This document shows positions 23,513 through 32,411 of a DNA stretch of 64,000 nt, piece by piece. The position numbers and the translations under genes are program-made. Source of the stretch: Lachnospiraceae bacterium (lineage in GTDB: Bacteria; Bacillota; Clostridia; Lachnospirales; Lachnospiraceae); contig JAILLN010000023.1 in NCBI GenBank assembly GCA_024693135.1, forward strand, positions 1 through 64,000. The letters are read 5' to 3'. Within the stretch, counting starts at the first letter, position 1, and the number at the start of each line of letters is the position of its first letter. Below the pieces are notes generated by a model that was not told the DNA's origin, did no database searches, and saw only the letters and a program-made list of their open reading frames with translations.

Positions 23513-26500
23513 ATGAGAAAGGGCGTTTTTAATTCTACCAATATCTATATCAAAAATCTTCTGTTTTCGGTGCTGGTCATCACTTTTTTTGTGGGCATCA
23601 TCCTGGCATACAACAGCATCCTGTACAGGGAAGAAAAAAACAACATCATAAGGAATGGCGAAATGACGGCCATGCAGTCGGCGGATGAATTTGAGGATTA
23701 CCTGATCACGAGCATAGACGCCATAAACCTGGCGGGGTATTCCCTGGAAATCATGATCCGGGAAAAAAGCACCCATGATGAGATCCTGGACTTTGTCTTA
23801 AGTGAATCCGAAACCATCACGAATGCTGTTTTTGAAAATACCACGGGCCTCTATGCGTATATCGAAGGAGAGTACTATGACGGGGCCGGCTGGATCCCGG
23901 ATGAGGATTTCGAACCCACGAAGCGCCCCTGGTATTCCCGGGCGTTACAGGGAAAGGGGCAGGTGGTGCTGGTGGATCCTTATCTGGATCTCCATACCGG
24001 CACGGTGATGATGACCCTGGCCAAGTGCCTGAGCGACGGGGAGAGCGTGGTCGCCATGGACGTCACCTTGGACCGGCTGCAGGAGATCACCGAGGAGGCA
24101 GTGCGGATCGGGGATTCGGACATGGAGATGATCCTGGACAGCAGGCATGTGGTGGTGGCCCATTCCTCCCGGGAGGAAGTGGGCAGGAGCTACCGGAACG
24201 AGAGAGATACCATAGGAGCCGCCATAGATGCCAACCTGCATACGGATCAGAGCGGGTTCTTTGAGTTTGATCATGAAAGCACCCATTATATCGCGTATTC
24301 CCGGACCTTTTCCAACGACTGGCACTGCATTTCCGTACAGAATGCCACCAAGGTTTACAACCCTTTAAGGGTGATCCTGGTGATCACGATCCTGCTGGTG
24401 GTGATCATCGTGCTTGTGCTTTCCTCCATCCTGTACAGCTCCAGCAGGCGGGAGCTGCAGGCAGAGAAGCTGAATGCCCAGCTTTCTTCCACGGCGGATA
24501 TTTATCTTTCCGTGCATGAGATCGATATCATAAATGATACCTTCTCCGAGATCCGGGTCAATGAAAGCAGTGTATCGGATTATCTGAAGGACAACCGGGA
24601 GAATGCCCAGGAGACCTTCTATGGGATCATGGACGCGCTGACGGACCCCTCCTCCAAGGATGAGGTTTTCCGGTTCATCGACCTGTCCACCCTGGAGGAG
24701 AGGATGAAGGGCCAGAACAGCATCATCATCGAATTTCTGGATGTGGACCACTTCTGGCTCAGGGCCAGGTTCGTCGTATCCCGGAGGACGCCGGAGGGAC
24801 GGATCTCCCATGTGATCTGGCTGGTGGAGAGCATCGATGAGGAGAGGAAAAACCGGGAGAAGCTCATCGACATCTCCCAAAGGGCCATAGCCGCAAGCGA
24901 GGCAAAATCCGCCTTCCTGTCCAATATCTCCCATGAGATCCGCACCCCCATCAATGCGGTGCTGGGCATGAACGAGATGATCTTAAGGGAATGCGGGGAT
25001 GAAAACATCCTTGCTTACGCAGACAGCATTCGGACGGCCGGCAATACCCTGCTGGGGCTGATCAACGATGTGCTGGATTTTTCCAAGATCGAGGCGGGCA
25101 AGATGGAGATCCTTCCGGTGGATTACGGCCTCTCCTCGGTGATCAATGACCTGGTCAATATGATCCAGACCAGGGCGGATGAAAAGGGCCTGGCCCTGAA
25201 GCTGGATTTTGATCCCGGGATCCCCAACCGGCTTTTGGGGGATGAGGTGCGGATCAAGCAGGCCGTCACCAATATCCTTACCAATGCGGTGAAGTATACG
25301 GATAAGGGGAGCGTTACCTTTTCCATCGGCTATGAAAGGCTTCCGGAGGAGCCGGACAGCGTGATGCTCTGCTTTGCCGTGGAGGATACCGGCATCGGCA
25401 TCCGGAAGGAGGATATGCAGAGGCTCTTTTCGGAGTTTGAGCGGATCGATGAGGAGCGTAACCGCTATGTGGAGGGTACGGGCCTCGGCATGAATATCAC
25501 CAAGAGCCTGCTGGAGCTCATGGGCTCCTCGCTGAAGGTGGAGAGCACCTACGGCAAGGGCTCCCGGTTTCATTTCAAGCTGAAGCAGAAGGTGCTCCAG
25601 TGGGATCCCATGGGAGATTACGAGGCATCCTACCGCGCATCCCTTCTGGAGCGTGACCGGTATCAGGAGAAATTCACGGCTCCGGAAGCCAGGGTATTGG
25701 TGATCGATGATACCAGCATGAACCTCATGGTCTTCAAGAGCCTTTTGAAGAAGACCCGGGTAAAGATCGAAACGGCCCTCAGCGGGGATGAGGGACTTTC
25801 CATGGCCTGCGATAAGAAGTACGATATGATCTTTTTGGATCATATGATGCCGGAAAAGGACGGGATCGAGACCCTGCATGAATTGCAGGAGATGACAGAA
25901 AATCCCAATCTCCATACGCCGGTCATCTGCCTGACGGCAAATGCCATTTCCGGCGCCAGGGAGAAGTATCTGGAGGAGGGCTTCACGGATTACCTGACGA
26001 AGCCCATTGACTCCGCAAGGCTGGAGGACATGCTTTTGACCTATCTGCCGGAGGATAAGATCAGGGAGCCGGAGGCGGACGCAAAGGAGGCCCTGTCGGA
26101 GGACAGGGAGGGGATCCCGGATTTTGTGGGCCGGATCACTGAGCTGGACCTGTCCCTCGGCCTTCAGAATAATAACGATCCGGCCTCCTATGTGGAGGTG
26201 ATGGCCGCCTTTTCGGACATGTCCGGATCCTATGCCCGGGACATCGAGGCTTTTCTTGAAGAGAGGGATTTTGAAAATGCCACCATCCGGATCCATGCCT
26301 TAAAAAGCTCTGCCCGGATCATCGGCGCCGTAGAGCTTGGGGATATGGCAGAGAGGATGGAGGAGGCTTCAAGGAAGCGGGATGCAAAGGCGCTGAGGCA
26401 GGAGATCCCGGAGCTTTTGCGCCGGACGAGGAAGCTGGGAGAGGAGCTTTCGTCATTAAAGGAAGAGGAGGACCCGAAGGAGGATCTGCCTCCCGTCACG

Positions 26501-26692
26501 GCGGAAAAGCTGAAGGAATCCTACGAGATGATCCGGCGCTATCTGGAAGAGGGGGAATATGACCTGGCCGAAAGGAAGATCGGAGAGCTTGCCGGAAGGG
26601 CCGTGCCGGAAGCGGAAAAGGAACGCTTTTCGGCCTTAAAGCAGGCTATAGAGGATTATAATTATGACAAGATCCCGGAGATCCTGTCATGA
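23513..26692 (+). CDS. dCache hybrid histidine kinase with receiver and HPt domains
   Basis: A 1059-residue complete phosphorelay protein. One membrane helix (about 13-33) leads to an extracellular dCache sensor (about 40-275; RPWYSRALQGKGQVVLVDPY is typical) and a second helix (about 285-308). A PAS-like region follows. HisKA has H474 in NISHEIRTP; the ATPase has ILTNAVKYT, DTGIGI and GTGLGM. The receiver has D776 in LDHMMPEKDG and the HPt domain has H928 in IRIHALKSSA. Phosphate can pass His-Asp-His within the one chain. The final regulator is not encoded nearby; with the degenerate kinase and the DegV-fused kinase upstream it may form one network. GGAG precedes the ATG, 33 bases after the end of the frameshifted DegV segment. 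Confidence 0.9.
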   Translation: MRKGVFNSTNIYIKNLLFSVLVITFFVGIILAYNSILYREEKNNIIRNGEMTAMQSADEFEDYLITSIDAINLAGYSLEIMIREKSTHDEILDFVLSESETITNAVFENTTGLYAYIEGEYYDGAGWIPDEDFEPTKRPWYSRALQGKGQVVLVDPYLDLHTGTVMMTLAKCLSDGESVVAMDVTLDRLQEITEEAVRIGDSDMEMILDSRHVVVAHSSREEVGRSYRNERDTIGAAIDANLHTDQSGFFEFDHESTHYIAYSRTFSNDWHCISVQNATKVYNPLRVILVITILLVVIIVLVLSSILYSSSRRELQAEKLNAQLSSTADIYLSVHEIDIINDTFSEIRVNESSVSDYLKDNRENAQETFYGIMDALTDPSSKDEVFRFIDLSTLEERMKGQNSIIIEFLDVDHFWLRARFVVSRRTPEGRISHVIWLVESIDEERKNREKLIDISQRAIAASEAKSAFLSNISHEIRTPINAVLGMNEMILRECGDENILAYADSIRTAGNTLLGLINDVLDFSKIEAGKMEILPVDYGLSSVINDLVNMIQTRADEKGLALKLDFDPGIPNRLLGDEVRIKQAVTNILTNAVKYTDKGSVTFSIGYERLPEEPDSVMLCFAVEDTGIGIRKEDMQRLFSEFERIDEERNRYVEGTGLGMNITKSLLELMGSSLKVESTYGKGSRFHFKLKQKVLQWDPMGDYEASYRASLLERDRYQEKFTAPEARVLVIDDTSMNLMVFKSLLKKTRVKIETALSGDEGLSMACDKKYDMIFLDHMMPEKDGIETLHELQEMTENPNLHTPVICLTANAISGAREKYLEEGFTDYLTKPIDSARLEDMLLTYLPEDKIREPEADAKEALSEDREGIPDFVGRITELDLSLGLQNNNDPASYVEVMAAFSDMSGSYARDIEAFLEERDFENATIRIHALKSSARIIGAVELGDMAERMEEASRKRDAKALRQEIPELLRRTRKLGEELSSLKEEEDPKEDLPPVTAEKLKESYEMIRRYLEEGEYDLAERKIGELAGRAVPEAEKERFSALKQAIEDYNYDKIPEILS

Positions 26693-26714
26693 ATGATAAA
26701 AAAAGGAGGGAAAC

Positions 26715-27803
26715 ATGATCGACTTTGTATCAACGAAACGGAACTACGCTCTGTACCAGGAGGAATATGAGGAGGCGGCCCTTCGGGCATTCCGGTCCGG
26801 CCAGTATATCCTGGGACCGGAAATGGAGAGATTCGAGAAGGAATTTGCGGCCTATATCGGAAGAAAGGACTGCGTAGCCTTAAACAGCGGGACGGACGCC
26901 CTGATCCTTGCGGTACGTGCCCTGGGGATCGGACCCGGGGATGAGGTCATCGTACCGGCGGGCACATATATCGCATCCGTGCTCGGGGTGACGGAAAACG
27001 GCGCGGCCCCGGTATATGCGGACAGCAATGAATACTTTGTCATGGATGCGGACCGGGTCGAGAAGCTGGTCACGGCAAAGACGAAGGCCATCCTGCCCGT
27101 GCATCTGTACGGCCAGTGCTGCGACATGGACAAGATCATGGACATCGCCCAAAGGCACGGCCTCTATGTGATCGAGGACTGTGCACAGTGCCACGGAAGC
27201 GCCTACAAGGGTAAGAAGGCCGGATCCTTCGGGCAGATCAGCTGCTTCAGCTTTTATCCCACAAAGCCCCTGGGCGCCCTGGGAGATGCGGGTGCCGTCA
27301 CGACGGATGACCCTGAGCTTGCAAAGAAGGTGCGGATGCTTAGGAATTACGGCTCCCGGGTCAAGTATTATAATGAGATCATCGGCGTGAACAGCAGGAT
27401 GGATGAGGTGCAGGCGGCCATTCTTTCCGTCGGCCTTAAGCATCTGGAGGAAATGAATGCCCGAAGGATCGACATCGGGAAGAAATACCTGGCGGGGATC
27501 AAAAATGAGAAGCTCCGCCTTCCCAGGACGAGCCCGGATTCCTCCAATGTGTTCCATGTATTTCCCGTCTGCGTGGAGGACCGGGAGGATTTCCAGCAGT
27601 ACCTGGAGAAGGAAGGCGTCCATACGCTGGTGCATTATCCGGTGCCGCCCTATGCCGCGGAATGCTACCGGGACCAGGGGCATCAGAAGGGGGAATTCCC
27701 CATGGCGGATTATATCGCAGACCACGAGGTTTCTCTTCCGATCTATGCAGGCATGTCCGGGGAGGACGTACAGGGCGTGATCGATGTGATCAACCGCTAT
27801 TGA
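26715..27803 (+). CDS. DegT/DnrJ/EryC1-family PLP aminotransferase
   Basis: A 362-residue PLP enzyme of the sugar aminotransferase family. [15 protein letters not shown] binds the cofactor phosphate, [10 protein letters not shown] and [11 protein letters not shown] follow the fold order, and [16 protein letters not shown] contains the Schiff-base lysine. The family makes amino sugars by transferring an amino group to nucleotide-linked keto sugars. A strong AGGAGG site precedes the ATG, 22 bases after the kinase gene. No sugar dehydratase or glycosyltransferase lies beside it, so its pathway must be encoded elsewhere; surface polysaccharide or flagellin glycan are possibilities. Gene spacing suggests co-transcription with the kinases and the HD-GYP gene. 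Confidence 0.9.
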   Translation: MIDFVSTKRNYALYQEEYEEAALRAFRSGQYILGPEMERFEKEFAAYIGRKDCVALNSGTDALILAVRALGIGPGDEVIVPAGTYIASVLGVTENGAAPVYADSNEYFVMDADRVEKLVTAKTKAILPVHLYGQCCDMDKIMDIAQRHGLYVIEDCAQCHGSAYKGKKAGSFGQISCFSFYPTKPLGALGDAGAVTTDDPELAKKVRMLRNYGSRVKYYNEIIGVNSRMDEVQAAILSVGLKHLEEMNARRIDIGKKYLAGIKNEKLRLPRTSPDSSNVFHVFPVCVEDREDFQQYLEKEGVHTLVHYPVPPYAAECYRDQGHQKGEFPMADYIADHEVSLPIYAGMSGEDVQGVIDVINRY

Positions 27804-27825
27804 CGCCCTGGAGGAGGTTCTTGTC

Positions 27826-28731
27826 ATGCTGAAGGGAATCGTATATGCCATGATCGCCATGGGGGCCATGATCATGGTAACCAATATCTGGCGCTATGAT
27901 TTTCTCGTGCGGCGCTCAGAGGATGTGCTTTCCTCCGAAAACCCCAGGGGCCGGTTCTGGGTGAACCTGGCATTTTTGCTGCTGATCTTTTTCCTGATAG
28001 GATATCTGGGGATCGCGGTCTTCGGAAAGCCGGACCTTCTGGTGGGCGGCGTGCTTTTCGGCGGGAGCGTTTTTGTCGCCATCATCATCACCCTGATCGT
28101 CCATCTGATGGATACGGTGAAGGCGCGGAGCATCGATATCGTGGAGACGCTGATCGACGTGATCGAGGCCAGGGACCCGAACCTCAACGGCCACAGCCGG
28201 TATGTGCAGAATCTGACCGTATGCTTCTTTAAGCATATCCCTTCGGAAATGAAGGAAGAGATCAGCCCGGTGAGCATGGAATATGCGGCGCTCCTCCATG
28301 ACGTAGGCAAGCTCGGCATCCCCGAGAGCATATTGAATAAGCCCGGGAAGCTGGACAAGGAGGAGTGGGAGGTCATGAAGGAGCATCCGAGGAAGGGGGT
28401 GCGGATCCTGATGAAGCTCAAATCCTTTGCCCATGTCCTGCCCTGGATCGAATACCACCATGAGAGGATGGACGGGAAGGGATATTACGGCATTCCCGGA
28501 GGCCAGATCCCCTTTTCCTCCAGGGTGATCGCCGTGGCGGATACCTATGCCGCCATCACCATGGTCCGGTCCTATAAGCCGGCCAGGAGCCATGAGGATG
28601 CCATCCGGATCCTGCAGGACGTGGCAGGCACCCAGCTGGACCGGGACCTGGTGGATATTTTCTGTAGGATCCCCAAGGAGGAGCTGCAGGGCTGCGTGCC
28701 GGAGAATGTGGATGTGGAAAGCATATTTTAG
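27826..28731 (+). CDS. HD-GYP domain membrane phosphodiesterase
   Basis: A 301-residue protein with two membrane helices (about 1-20 and 40-60, with a third possible at 65-88) followed by an HD-GYP domain. Metal ligands and signature are visible: NGHSRYVQN, ALLHDVGKLGIP (the HD pair), HPRKGVRIL and HHERMDGKGYYGIPG, where the GYP motif reads GYYG. Such enzymes hydrolyse c-di-GMP, usually to GMP, although the altered Pro leaves specificity open. GGAGG lies eight bases before the ATG. It sits just before topA's own promoter and probably ends the kinase-aminotransferase transcription unit. With the upstream EAL protein this is the second c-di-GMP-degrading gene before the flagellar array. Confidence 0.88.
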   Translation: MLKGIVYAMIAMGAMIMVTNIWRYDFLVRRSEDVLSSENPRGRFWVNLAFLLLIFFLIGYLGIAVFGKPDLLVGGVLFGGSVFVAIIITLIVHLMDTVKARSIDIVETLIDVIEARDPNLNGHSRYVQNLTVCFFKHIPSEMKEEISPVSMEYAALLHDVGKLGIPESILNKPGKLDKEEWEVMKEHPRKGVRILMKLKSFAHVLPWIEYHHERMDGKGYYGIPGGQIPFSSRVIAVADTYAAITMVRSYKPARSHEDAIRILQDVAGTQLDRDLVDIFCRIPKEELQGCVPENVDVESIF

Positions 28732-28740
28732 GGGTTTTAC

Positions 28741-28769
28741 TTGACGCTTATAGCAAAATGGTATATATT
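28741..28769 (+). promoter_or_regulatory. Promoter of topA
   Basis: TTGACG at 28741-28746, a 17-base spacer and TATATT at 28764-28769 form a near-consensus sigma-A promoter that starts transcription near 28776, 58 bases before the topA ATG. Confidence 0.75.
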
Positions 28770-28833
28770 CCTATCTTGTACTCGGAGGGGGGAAGGCTTT
28801 CTCCGGGAATGAAGATTAAGGAAGAAGAGCAAA

Positions 28834-30948
28834 ATGGCTAAAAATCTAGTAATCGTAGAGTCGCCTGCCAAGGTGAAGACCATCAAGAAATTTCTGGGAT
28901 CGAATTATGACGTGACGGCCTCCATGGGACATGTGCGAGACCTGCCCAAGAGCCAGATGGGCATCGACGTGGAGCATGATTTCGAGCCGAAATATATCAC
29001 GATCCGCGGCAAGGGGGATCTGCTGGCCACCCTGCGAAAACAGGTGAAAAAGGCAGACCGGATCTATCTTGCGACCGACCCGGACCGGGAGGGGGAGGCC
29101 ATCTCCTGGCATCTGATGAGCGCCTTGAAGCTGAACGAGGGGGAAACGGACAAAAGCGTCCAGCGGATCACCTTCAATGAGATCACGAAAAATGCGGTGA
29201 AGCGTTCCTTGAAGGAGCCCCGCCAGCTCAATATGAACCTGGTGGATGCCCAGCAGGCCAGGCGGATCCTGGACCGGCTCGTGGGCTACGACATATCGCC
29301 CCTGCTCTGGGCAAAGGTCAAGAGAGGGCTTTCCGCGGGAAGGGTGCAGTCCGTCGCCCTGCGGATCATCTGCGACCGGGAGGAGGAGATCGAGGATTTC
29401 ATCCCGGAGGAGTACTGGACCATCGAGGCCGCCCTTTCGGTAAAGGGGGAAAAGAAAAAGCTGAATGCCAGGTTCTATGGCACCCTGGAGGGCAAAAAGG
29501 AAGTAAGGACAAAGGCAGAGGCAGACGAGATCCTGAAATTCTGCAGGGATGCCGAGTACCGCGTAAGCGAGGTGAAGAAGGGAGAGAGGATCCGCAAGGC
29601 CCCGCTTCCCTTTACCACCAGCACGATGCAGCAGGAAGCCAGCAAGGTATTGAATTTCTCCACACAGAAGACCATGCGCGTCGCCCAGCAGCTCTATGAG
29701 GGAGTGGATATCAAGGGCCAGGGCACCGTGGGCCTGATCTCTTATCTGCGTACGGATTCCACCAGGATATCCGATGAAGCGGCCGCCTCGGCCAGGGATT
29801 TCATTTCGAAAGAATATGGGGAGCAGTATCTGAGCGCCGAAAAGACAGAGGGGCGGAAGGAAAAGCCCAATGTACAGGACGCCCATGAAGCCATCCGGCC
29901 CACGGACTTGAACCTGAAGCCGGCCCAGATCCGCTCTTCCCTCACCAACGAACAGTTTAAGCTTTACCAGCTGATCTTTAAGCGCTTCCTGGCAAGCAGG
30001 ATGGCCAATGCCGTATATGAGACTACCGCGGTCCGGATCGAGGCGGGCGGCCGGTATCTGTTTACCGTGAGCGCCTCCAAGGTGAGCTTTGACGGGTTCC
30101 TCAGCGTTTATTCGGACGGGGAGGACGAGGAGGGCGCCCGCAACGTGCTCTCCGGCAATATCTCCGAAAAGAGCGTGCTCTCCGATCCCGTGGTGGATGG
30201 GAAGCAGCACTTCACCCAGCCTCCCGCCCATTATACGGAGGCGTCCCTGGTACGTGCCCTGGAGGAGCTGGGCATCGGAAGGCCGAGCACCTACGCCCCG
30301 ACCATCACCACCCTCCTTGCCAGGAGATACATCACCAAGGAAGGAAAAAACCTCTTCGTCACGGAGATGGGCAACGCGGTGAACGGCATCATGAAGGAGG
30401 CCTTCCCGGAGATCGTGGACGAACAGTTCACGGCCACCATGGAATCCCTTCTGGACGGGGTCGAGGAGGGGAACGTCCAATGGAAGACCGTGATCCGAAA
30501 TTTTTATCCGGACCTTGAGGAAGCGGTCAAACGTGCCGAAAAAGAAATAGAGGAAGTAAAGATCGCGGATGAGGAGACGGATGTCATCTGCGAGAACTGC
30601 GGCAGGAATATGGTGGTGAAGTACGGCCCCCATGGGAAATTCCTGGCCTGCCCCGGCTTCCCGGACTGCCATAATACCAAGCCGTATTATGAGAAGATCG
30701 GCGTGGCCTGCCCTTCCTGCGGGAAGGATATCGTGATGCGCATGTCCAAGAAGGGAAGGCGGTATTATGGCTGCATCGGCTTCCCGGACTGCTCCTTTAT
30801 GAGCTGGGCAAAGCCCACGGACCGGAAATGCCCGAAGTGCGGCAGCATGATGGTCGAGAAGGGAAAGCACCTTTCCTGTACCAACGAAGAGTGCCGTTAT
30901 GTGGAAAAAAACGGAAAATCTGCGGAACAATCCGCCGGATCCGTTTGA
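28834..30948 (+). CDS. topA: DNA topoisomerase I
   Basis: A 704-residue type IA topoisomerase that relaxes negative supercoils through a transient 5'-phosphotyrosine bond. It starts with the Toprim domain (NLVIVESPAKVKTIKKFLG, ATDPDREGEAISWH for Mg binding). The catalytic Tyr304 is in GLISYLRTDSTRI and ARRILDRLVGYDISP marks the core. Three C-terminal zinc ribbons are seen (CENCG/CPGFPDC, CPSCG/CIGFPDC and CPKCG/CTNEEC). Length and order match Firmicute TopA. It has its own promoter, and codY follows after 31 bases, a pairing common in this lineage. Confidence 0.97.
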   Translation: MAKNLVIVESPAKVKTIKKFLGSNYDVTASMGHVRDLPKSQMGIDVEHDFEPKYITIRGKGDLLATLRKQVKKADRIYLATDPDREGEAISWHLMSALKLNEGETDKSVQRITFNEITKNAVKRSLKEPRQLNMNLVDAQQARRILDRLVGYDISPLLWAKVKRGLSAGRVQSVALRIICDREEEIEDFIPEEYWTIEAALSVKGEKKKLNARFYGTLEGKKEVRTKAEADEILKFCRDAEYRVSEVKKGERIRKAPLPFTTSTMQQEASKVLNFSTQKTMRVAQQLYEGVDIKGQGTVGLISYLRTDSTRISDEAAASARDFISKEYGEQYLSAEKTEGRKEKPNVQDAHEAIRPTDLNLKPAQIRSSLTNEQFKLYQLIFKRFLASRMANAVYETTAVRIEAGGRYLFTVSASKVSFDGFLSVYSDGEDEEGARNVLSGNISEKSVLSDPVVDGKQHFTQPPAHYTEASLVRALEELGIGRPSTYAPTITTLLARRYITKEGKNLFVTEMGNAVNGIMKEAFPEIVDEQFTATMESLLDGVEEGNVQWKTVIRNFYPDLEEAVKRAEKEIEEVKIADEETDVICENCGRNMVVKYGPHGKFLACPGFPDCHNTKPYYEKIGVACPSCGKDIVMRMSKKGRRYYGCIGFPDCSFMSWAKPTDRKCPKCGSMMVEKGKHLSCTNEECRYVEKNGKSAEQSAGSV

Positions 30949-30973
30949 CCTGACTGACAACTTATGGTAAAGT
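30945..30973 (+). promoter_or_regulatory. Candidate promoter giving a leaderless codY mRNA
   Basis: TTGACC at 30945-30950 overlaps the topA stop; a 17-base spacer and TAAAGT at 30968-30973 follow. The expected start point, about seven bases downstream, coincides with the codY ATG at 30980, and no ribosome site precedes that ATG. Confidence 0.5.
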
Positions 30974-30979
30974 TTGAAT

Positions 30980-31753
30980 ATGAGCAGCATTGAACTGTTG
31001 GACAGAACCAGAAAGATCAACCGGCTCCTTCACAATAATGACAAAAGCATGGTGGTATTCGATGACATGTGCGCCGTCATGAAGGACATTGTGGAATCCA
31101 ATGTATTGGTGATCAGCCGGAAGGGAAAGATCCTGGGATCCGCGGGAAACCGGGAGGAGAAGGACCTGCTGGGCGCCGGGAAGGGCAGCTTCATCGATGA
31201 CGCATTGAACGAGAGGCTTGTCGGGATCCTGTCTACCAAGGAAAACGTGAACCTGTGCACCTTAGGCTTCAGTGAGGAGGCCAGCAGGAAGTACCGGGTA
31301 TTGATCTGCCCCATAGACATCGCGGGAGAGAAGCTGGGCACCCTGTTTTTCTACCGGGGGGAGAGGGAATATACCATCGACGACATCATCCTCTGCGAGT
31401 ATGGCGCCACGGTCATCAGTCTGGACATGCTCCGGGCCGTGAGGGAGGAGGATGCCATGGAAAACCGCTCCTATGCCGCGGCGGAGGGGGCGGTGGCGGC
31501 GCTTTCGGCTACCGAGACGGAGGCAGTGCGCTGCGTGTTTGGCGAGCTGGAAGGCAGGGAGGGCATCGTGGTGGCCTCCCGGATCGCAGACCAGTCGAAG
31601 ATCACCCGGTCCGTGATCGTCAATGCCCTGCGCAAGCTGGAGAGCGCCGGCATCGTGGAATCCAGGTCTTCCGGCATGAAGGGGACCTTTATCCGGGTGA
31701 CCAATCCCCAGATCTATAAGATCCTGGACATTCCGGATGTGGGGGATGCATGA
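30980..31753 (+). CDS. codY: Global transcriptional regulator CodY
   Basis: A 257-residue repressor that senses branched-chain amino acids (and GTP in many species) and controls metabolism, motility and virulence genes. The N-terminal GAF domain (about 1-155) starts SSIELLDRTRKINRLLH. The C-terminal winged helix contains VVASRIADQSKITRSVIVNA and ALRKLESAGIVESRSSGMKG, the family's DNA-binding block. The ATG at 30980 has no Shine-Dalgarno, and the -10 element ends six bases before it, so translation may be leaderless; an in-frame TTG at 30974 would fall at the -10 edge. It lies between topA and the flagellar array, where CodY control of motility would be natural, but no clear CodY box was found. 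Confidence 0.95.
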   Translation: MSSIELLDRTRKINRLLHNNDKSMVVFDDMCAVMKDIVESNVLVISRKGKILGSAGNREEKDLLGAGKGSFIDDALNERLVGILSTKENVNLCTLGFSEEASRKYRVLICPIDIAGEKLGTLFFYRGEREYTIDDIILCEYGATVISLDMLRAVREEDAMENRSYAAAEGAVAALSATETEAVRCVFGELEGREGIVVASRIADQSKITRSVIVNALRKLESAGIVESRSSGMKGTFIRVTNPQIYKILDIPDVGDA

Positions 31754-31774
31754 CATAAGCAATCAACATAATTG

Positions 31775-31861
31775 AAGGAAATGCCCGAGACGGATTTCGG
31801 GAGAGGAGGCGCAGGCCTTTCTGTAAAGGGATTTAGCAGGATCTGTTAAGTTCCTTTTTTT
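31775..31861 (+). terminator. Structured RNA ending in a T-run between codY and flgB
   Basis: AAGGAA (31775-31780) can pair with TTCCTT (31851-31856) and enclose two local hairpins, CCCGA/TCGGG (about 31784-31800) and CCTTT/AAAGG (about 31816-31829). Seven Ts or more follow from 31855. The shape suits a branched terminator for codY or an attenuator or riboswitch-like leader for readthrough into flgB. The bases do not match any riboswitch class I can recall, including c-di-GMP I and II. Confidence 0.4.
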
Positions 31862-31923
31862 CATCCTCCGGCTTTACATAAAAACACAACATATAGTGAA
31901 AAAGCCCGAATTTACGCCAAATA

Positions 31924-31951
31924 TTGACATTTCAAGGCAATCGATTATAAT
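31924..31951 (+). promoter_or_regulatory. Consensus sigma-A promoter of the flagellar array
   Basis: A perfect TTGACA at 31924-31929, a 16-base spacer and a perfect TATAAT at 31946-31951 give a start near 31958, 22 bases before the flgB ATG. This is the strongest promoter in the window by sequence and excludes any flgB start upstream of it. Confidence 0.85.
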
Positions 31952-31979
31952 GAATCAGAGTGGAAGGAGCGTGGTAAAA

Positions 31980-32369
31980 ATGGTCAATTCCGGCATATAC
32001 GATTATATCGATGTCCTGGGCAAGGCGGCGGATGCGTCGGCTCTCAGGCAGAAGACCATCGCAAACAACATTGCGAATGTGGATACGCCCCATTACAAAA
32101 GGCAGGATGTGTCCTTCGCGGAAAATCTCCAGCGGGCCCTGAAGAATTCCCGGTTCAAGTCGCTGGATGAGAAGGTGGATTCCCTGAAGCTTTCCCGGCT
32201 GAAGGGCACGGTATATACGGATACCCTGAATTATTCCTACCGGCTGGACGGTAATAATGTGGATATCGACACGGAGAATGTGGAGATGGCCGCAAACCAG
32301 CTGCTCTATCAGGGCGTGACCCAGAGCATCACTGCAGAATTTTCCAATCTGCAGTCGGTGATGAAGTAA
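31980..32369 (+). CDS. flgB: Flagellar proximal rod protein FlgB
   Basis: A 130-residue rod protein, the first gene of the flagellar array. It shows the N-terminal rod signature ALRQKTIANNIANVDTPHYK and ends in the matching helix (MAANQLLYQGVTQSITAEF) that forms the coiled core. It is exported by the flagellar type III system to build the proximal rod. The ATG at 31980 follows AAGGAG; in-frame upstream codons would overlap the promoter, so the longer reading is rejected. FlgC follows after 42 bases. A sigma-D-like GCCGATAT lies in that gap without a partner -35. Confidence 0.96.
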   Translation: MVNSGIYDYIDVLGKAADASALRQKTIANNIANVDTPHYKRQDVSFAENLQRALKNSRFKSLDEKVDSLKLSRLKGTVYTDTLNYSYRLDGNNVDIDTENVEMAANQLLYQGVTQSITAEFSNLQSVMK

Positions 32370-32411
32370 CGGAAGGCCGATATAAACACGGGTTTATAGA
32401 GGAGGATTAAG

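Noticed and set aside
31896-31979. Longer N-terminus for FlgB
   Set aside because: The extension would start upstream of the consensus promoter and includes non-FlgB residues; the ATG at 31980 has a ribosome site.
32376-32383. GCCGATAT motif before flgC as a second sigma-D promoter
   Set aside because: No TAAA or near match lies 14-16 bases upstream, so only half of the promoter is present.
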